A stretch of 8,438 nucleotides of DNA from DASPPF01 sp032906705 (GTDB lineage Archaea; Thermoproteota; Nitrososphaeria; Nitrososphaerales; Gagatemarchaeaceae): assembly GCA_032906705.1 (NCBI GenBank), contig JAJTZC010000044.1, positions 1 through 8,438 on the forward strand, given 5' to 3'. Made by a program: the position numbers and the translations under genes. Of the stretch, positions 6,361-8,438 are shown piece by piece. The notes beneath the pieces were generated by a model. It searched no databases. It saw nothing but the letters and a program-made list of their open reading frames with translations, and had not been told where the DNA came from. The stretch's first letter is position 1, and every line of letters starts with the position of its first letter.

Positions 6361-6406
6361 GTTTCGGCAGACTCATAAGACCGACAAGGTTCGCCGGGCT
6401 CGGAAG

Positions 6407-7798
6407 TTGAGGACAGTCAAGGAACTCTCCGAAGCATACGCTGCCGGCGCCGCCAATCCGACGGGGGTGACGGAGGCGCTCATCGCCCGCATCGAGAGAC
6501 TCAACACAGTACTGAACTGTTTCATCACTCTTCTCAAGGATTCCGCGTTGGCAGCTGCCCGCGAATCGGAGAATAGGTTCAGAGCAGGCAGGCCCTTGGG
6601 GCCTCTGGACGGGATTCCTATTGCCGTCAAGGACCTGATCTATATCGAAGGTGTTAGGTGTACAGCCGGCTCGCTGATACTCAAGGACAACGTCGCAAAT
6701 TACGACTCGCCGGTCGCGGCGAAGCTGAAAGCTGCTGGTGCCGTCCTGATAGGCACGACCAACCTGCACGAGTTCGCTTCGGGAGCGACCAACGTCAATC
6801 CGCACTACGGGGCAGTGAGGAACCCCTGGGACCCTGATCAGATATCCGGAGGCTCGAGCGGTGGCTCCGCTGCTGCAGTTTCGGCTGGCCTCGCGCCGGC
6901 CGCGATTGGCACGGACACTGGCGGCTCCGTGAGGATTCCTGCCGCCTTGTGCGGCGTCGTCGGGCTCAAGCCGACATACGGACGGATAAGCAGAGTCGGT
7001 GTCGTGCCTCTGGCATCTTCCTTCGACACCGTCGGGACCTTGACCAACTCCGTGTGGGACGCGGCGGTCGTGCTCGGGACCCTTGCCGGCCACGATCCGC
7101 TAGACCTGACAACAGGCAACGCGCCCGTCCCAGACTATCTTGCTGAGTTGGGGACCCCGCCGACCAAGGTCAGGGTCGGACTTCCCAGGCGCTATTTCAT
7201 GGATCAAATCGACCCAGCTGTCCGGGAGTGCTTCATGAAATTCACTGACACGCTTGCTTCTCAGAGCGTGGAGGTGTCGAACGTGGAGCTTGACGGAATC
7301 GAGAGGGCCTATGACGTCTGGCTGCCAATAAGGAGGGCAGAGGCCGCAGCGTTCCACGAGCAGTGGGTCACCAAGACGCCCGAGAAGTACGGCGAAGACG
7401 TGAGGAAGAGCCTTGAGGCGGGTCTGCAGATACCCGCTTGGCGATATATCAGCGCTCAGAACAGCCGCCCTGCGCTCAGAAACGCCTTTCTGCACTCGAT
7501 GAAGGATGTGGATTTCCTCGCGGTTCCGACGACTCCGATGGCAGCAACGCGGATTGGTCAAGGAACCATAGATCTAGGAGGCACTGAAACCGAGGTCTAT
7601 TCGGCGCTAGTCCGCTTGACGCTTCCCTTCAACGCAGTCGGTTTCCCCGTCTTGTCACTCCCAATCGGTTTCTCTCGGGGACTTCCCGTGGGTTGCCAGA
7701 TAGTCGGAAAACCTTTCGAGGAGTCGTCGCTGTTGAGGTTTGGTCATGCATGCGAGTCACGGTCAGGCCTCTTCCCCGAACCCAAGCTGCAGCAGTAG
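6407..7798 (+). CDS. Amidase-signature family hydrolase (GatA-like)
   Basis: A 463-residue member of the amidase-signature family, which hydrolyses amides to acid and ammonia through a Ser-cisSer-Lys triad. All three residues are present: K75 in IPIAVKDL, S150 in the SGGSSGGSAA loop and S174 in GTDTGGSVRIPA. Their spacing equals that of GatA (K79, S154, S178 in S. aureus). Other matches are LHEFASGATNVNPHYGAVRNPWD, GVVGLKPTYGRISR and a C-terminal LPFNAVGFPVLSLPIG. The usual GatA 'GGSIRQPA' has isoleucine for glutamine here, and no gatB or gatC is nearby. A stand-alone amidase is therefore more likely than the tRNA amidotransferase subunit, though GatA is not excluded. The frame opens at TTG 6290, inside moeA. 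TTG 6407 is preferred because it begins MRTVKELSEAY, the usual family N-terminus, and no start lies between. The physiological substrate cannot be read from sequence. Confidence 0.9.
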   Translation: MRTVKELSEAYAAGAANPTGVTEALIARIERLNTVLNCFITLLKDSALAAARESENRFRAGRPLGPLDGIPIAVKDLIYIEGVRCTAGSLILKDNVANYDSPVAAKLKAAGAVLIGTTNLHEFASGATNVNPHYGAVRNPWDPDQISGGSSGGSAAAVSAGLAPAAIGTDTGGSVRIPAALCGVVGLKPTYGRISRVGVVPLASSFDTVGTLTNSVWDAAVVLGTLAGHDPLDLTTGNAPVPDYLAELGTPPTKVRVGLPRRYFMDQIDPAVRECFMKFTDTLASQSVEVSNVELDGIERAYDVWLPIRRAEAAAFHEQWVTKTPEKYGEDVRKSLEAGLQIPAWRYISAQNSRPALRNAFLHSMKDVDFLAVPTTPMAATRIGQGTIDLGGTETEVYSALVRLTLPFNAVGFPVLSLPIGFSRGLPVGCQIVGKPFEESSLLRFGHACESRSGLFPEPKLQQ

Positions 7799-7847
7799 GG
7801 CCAATCCAACTGATGCAGTCGATTGATTGACCCGACTCTTCACTAAC

Positions 7848-7855
7848 CTTAAATC
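7848..7855 (+). promoter_or_regulatory. Candidate TATA element for carA
   Basis: CTTAAATC lies in the 91-base gap between the amidase gene and carA. It would start transcription near 7878, about 12 bases before the GTG start, leaving a short leader that includes AGGTATAAG. The remaining gap holds only a weak 5-base inverted repeat (7817-7821 with 7833-7837). Confidence 0.4.
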
Positions 7856-7889
7856 TACAATAGCTGGGCCTTCGTTCTCTAGGTATAAG

Positions 7890-8438
7890 GTGCCGAACCC
7901 GGAAAAAGACGCAGTCCTGGTCCTCGAGGACGGCACTTCTTTTGCTGGCAAGGGATTCGGGGCAGATGGAACGGTCGAAGGAGAGGTTGTCTTCAACACG
8001 GGGATGGTCGGCTATCCCGAGTCGCTCACCGACCCCTCCTACTTCGGGCAGATACTAGTCGCGACTTGGCCGCTCGTCGGGAACTACGGTGTCGCACGCC
8101 GTGGCATCACGGACGAATTCGGTGTGCCTCTCCATTTCGAGTCAGGCCGCATCCAGGTCACGGGTTATGCCGTCTCCGAACTCGAGACGTCCCCGTCTCA
8201 CTGGACATCCAAGGCCTCGCTCTCCGAGTGGCTCGCCGAGGACGGCATACCTGGCATCTCCGGGATCGACACGCGTGAGCTCACCAAGAAGCTCAGGGTC
8301 CAGGGTACCATGCTCGGGCTGCTCTCGGTCGGAGCTGATGTCGACCCTCAGGCTTTACGCAAGAGAGCGAAGAGCATCAGGGACCCAAACTCGCTCGACC
8401 TTGTTTCACGCGTTACAGTGCCCGAGCCCAGGGACTAC
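7890..8438 (+). CDS. carA: Carbamoyl-phosphate synthase small subunit CarA (partial, 5' end)
   Basis: CarA is the glutamine-hydrolysing subunit of carbamoyl-phosphate synthase. It passes ammonia to CarB for pyrimidine and arginine synthesis. The first 183 codons are visible, covering nearly all of the N-terminal small-subunit domain. LVLEDGTSFAGKGFGADG is followed by GEVVFNTGMVGYPESLTDPS (31-50), YFGQI, GNYGV and GIDTRELTKKLR (125-136), all strong CarA signatures. The class I glutamine amidotransferase domain with its catalytic cysteine lies beyond the right edge. GTG 7890 is the start; it begins MPNPEKDAVL just before the first conserved strand, and no better start lies upstream. The frame is open to the last base. 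carB would be expected next but cannot be seen. The gene runs in the same direction as the amidase but probably has its own promoter. Confidence 0.96.
   Translation, partial: MPNPEKDAVLVLEDGTSFAGKGFGADGTVEGEVVFNTGMVGYPESLTDPSYFGQILVATWPLVGNYGVARRGITDEFGVPLHFESGRIQVTGYAVSELETSPSHWTSKASLSEWLAEDGIPGISGIDTRELTKKLRVQGTMLGLLSVGADVDPQALRKRAKSIRDPNSLDLVSRVTVPEPRDY

Noticed and set aside
6245..7093. A 282-codon open frame on the minus strand opposite moeA and the amidase
   Set aside because: Its translation is Arg/Gly/Ser-rich with no recognisable motif, and it covers the catalytic core of the well-supported amidase. It is a G+C-driven shadow frame.
7817..7837. Inverted repeat AGTCG / CGACT after the amidase gene, considered as a terminator
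   Set aside because: The stem is only five bases with an 11-base loop and no T-run follows; chance occurrence is likely.

Overview
This 8.4 kb window is high in G+C, gene-dense and almost certainly archaeal. The reasons are AGG/AGA-rich arginine codon use, many TTG and GTG starts, short intergenic gaps holding TATA/BRE-like elements about 25-30 bases before the start codons (suggesting leaderless mRNAs), and an archaeal-type MoaB N-terminus. A Thermoproteota / Nitrososphaeria-like lineage is my best guess, but the window has no rRNA or other strong taxonomic marker, so this is an inference.

Positions 1-6324 are a near-complete molybdenum cofactor (Moco) cluster. On the minus strand at the left edge are moaC and the first 36 codons of moaB. 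Diverging from them is the tightly coupled moaA-moaD-moaE operon on the plus strand. Facing moaE is xdhC (minus). Diverging from xdhC is a gene for an Asp-box (BNR) beta-propeller protein of unknown function, followed on the same strand by mocA. moeA (minus) converges on mocA, and their coding ends overlap by 30 bases.

The genes form a pathway. MoaA and MoaC turn GTP into cyclic pyranopterin monophosphate. MoaD and MoaE add the dithiolene sulfurs. MoaB adenylates molybdopterin and MoeA inserts the metal. MocA would attach CMP, and XdhC would present or sulfurate the finished cofactor. MocA plus XdhC, with no mobA in view, points to a molybdopterin-cytosine-dinucleotide enzyme of the xanthine oxidase / CO dehydrogenase family elsewhere in the genome. 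MoeB, the MoaD-activating enzyme, is not in the window.

Positions 6325-8438 carry other metabolism: a GatA-like amidase-signature hydrolase (plus strand, divergent from moeA) and the first 183 codons of carA, the small subunit of carbamoyl-phosphate synthase, running off the right edge. No RNA gene, mobile element or CRISPR array was seen, and no gene-free stretch exceeds about 100 bases. The item most worth a second look is the propeller protein inside the Moco cluster, with its paired Cys/His motifs. The next is the repeated use of what looks like one TATA element between each of three divergent gene pairs.
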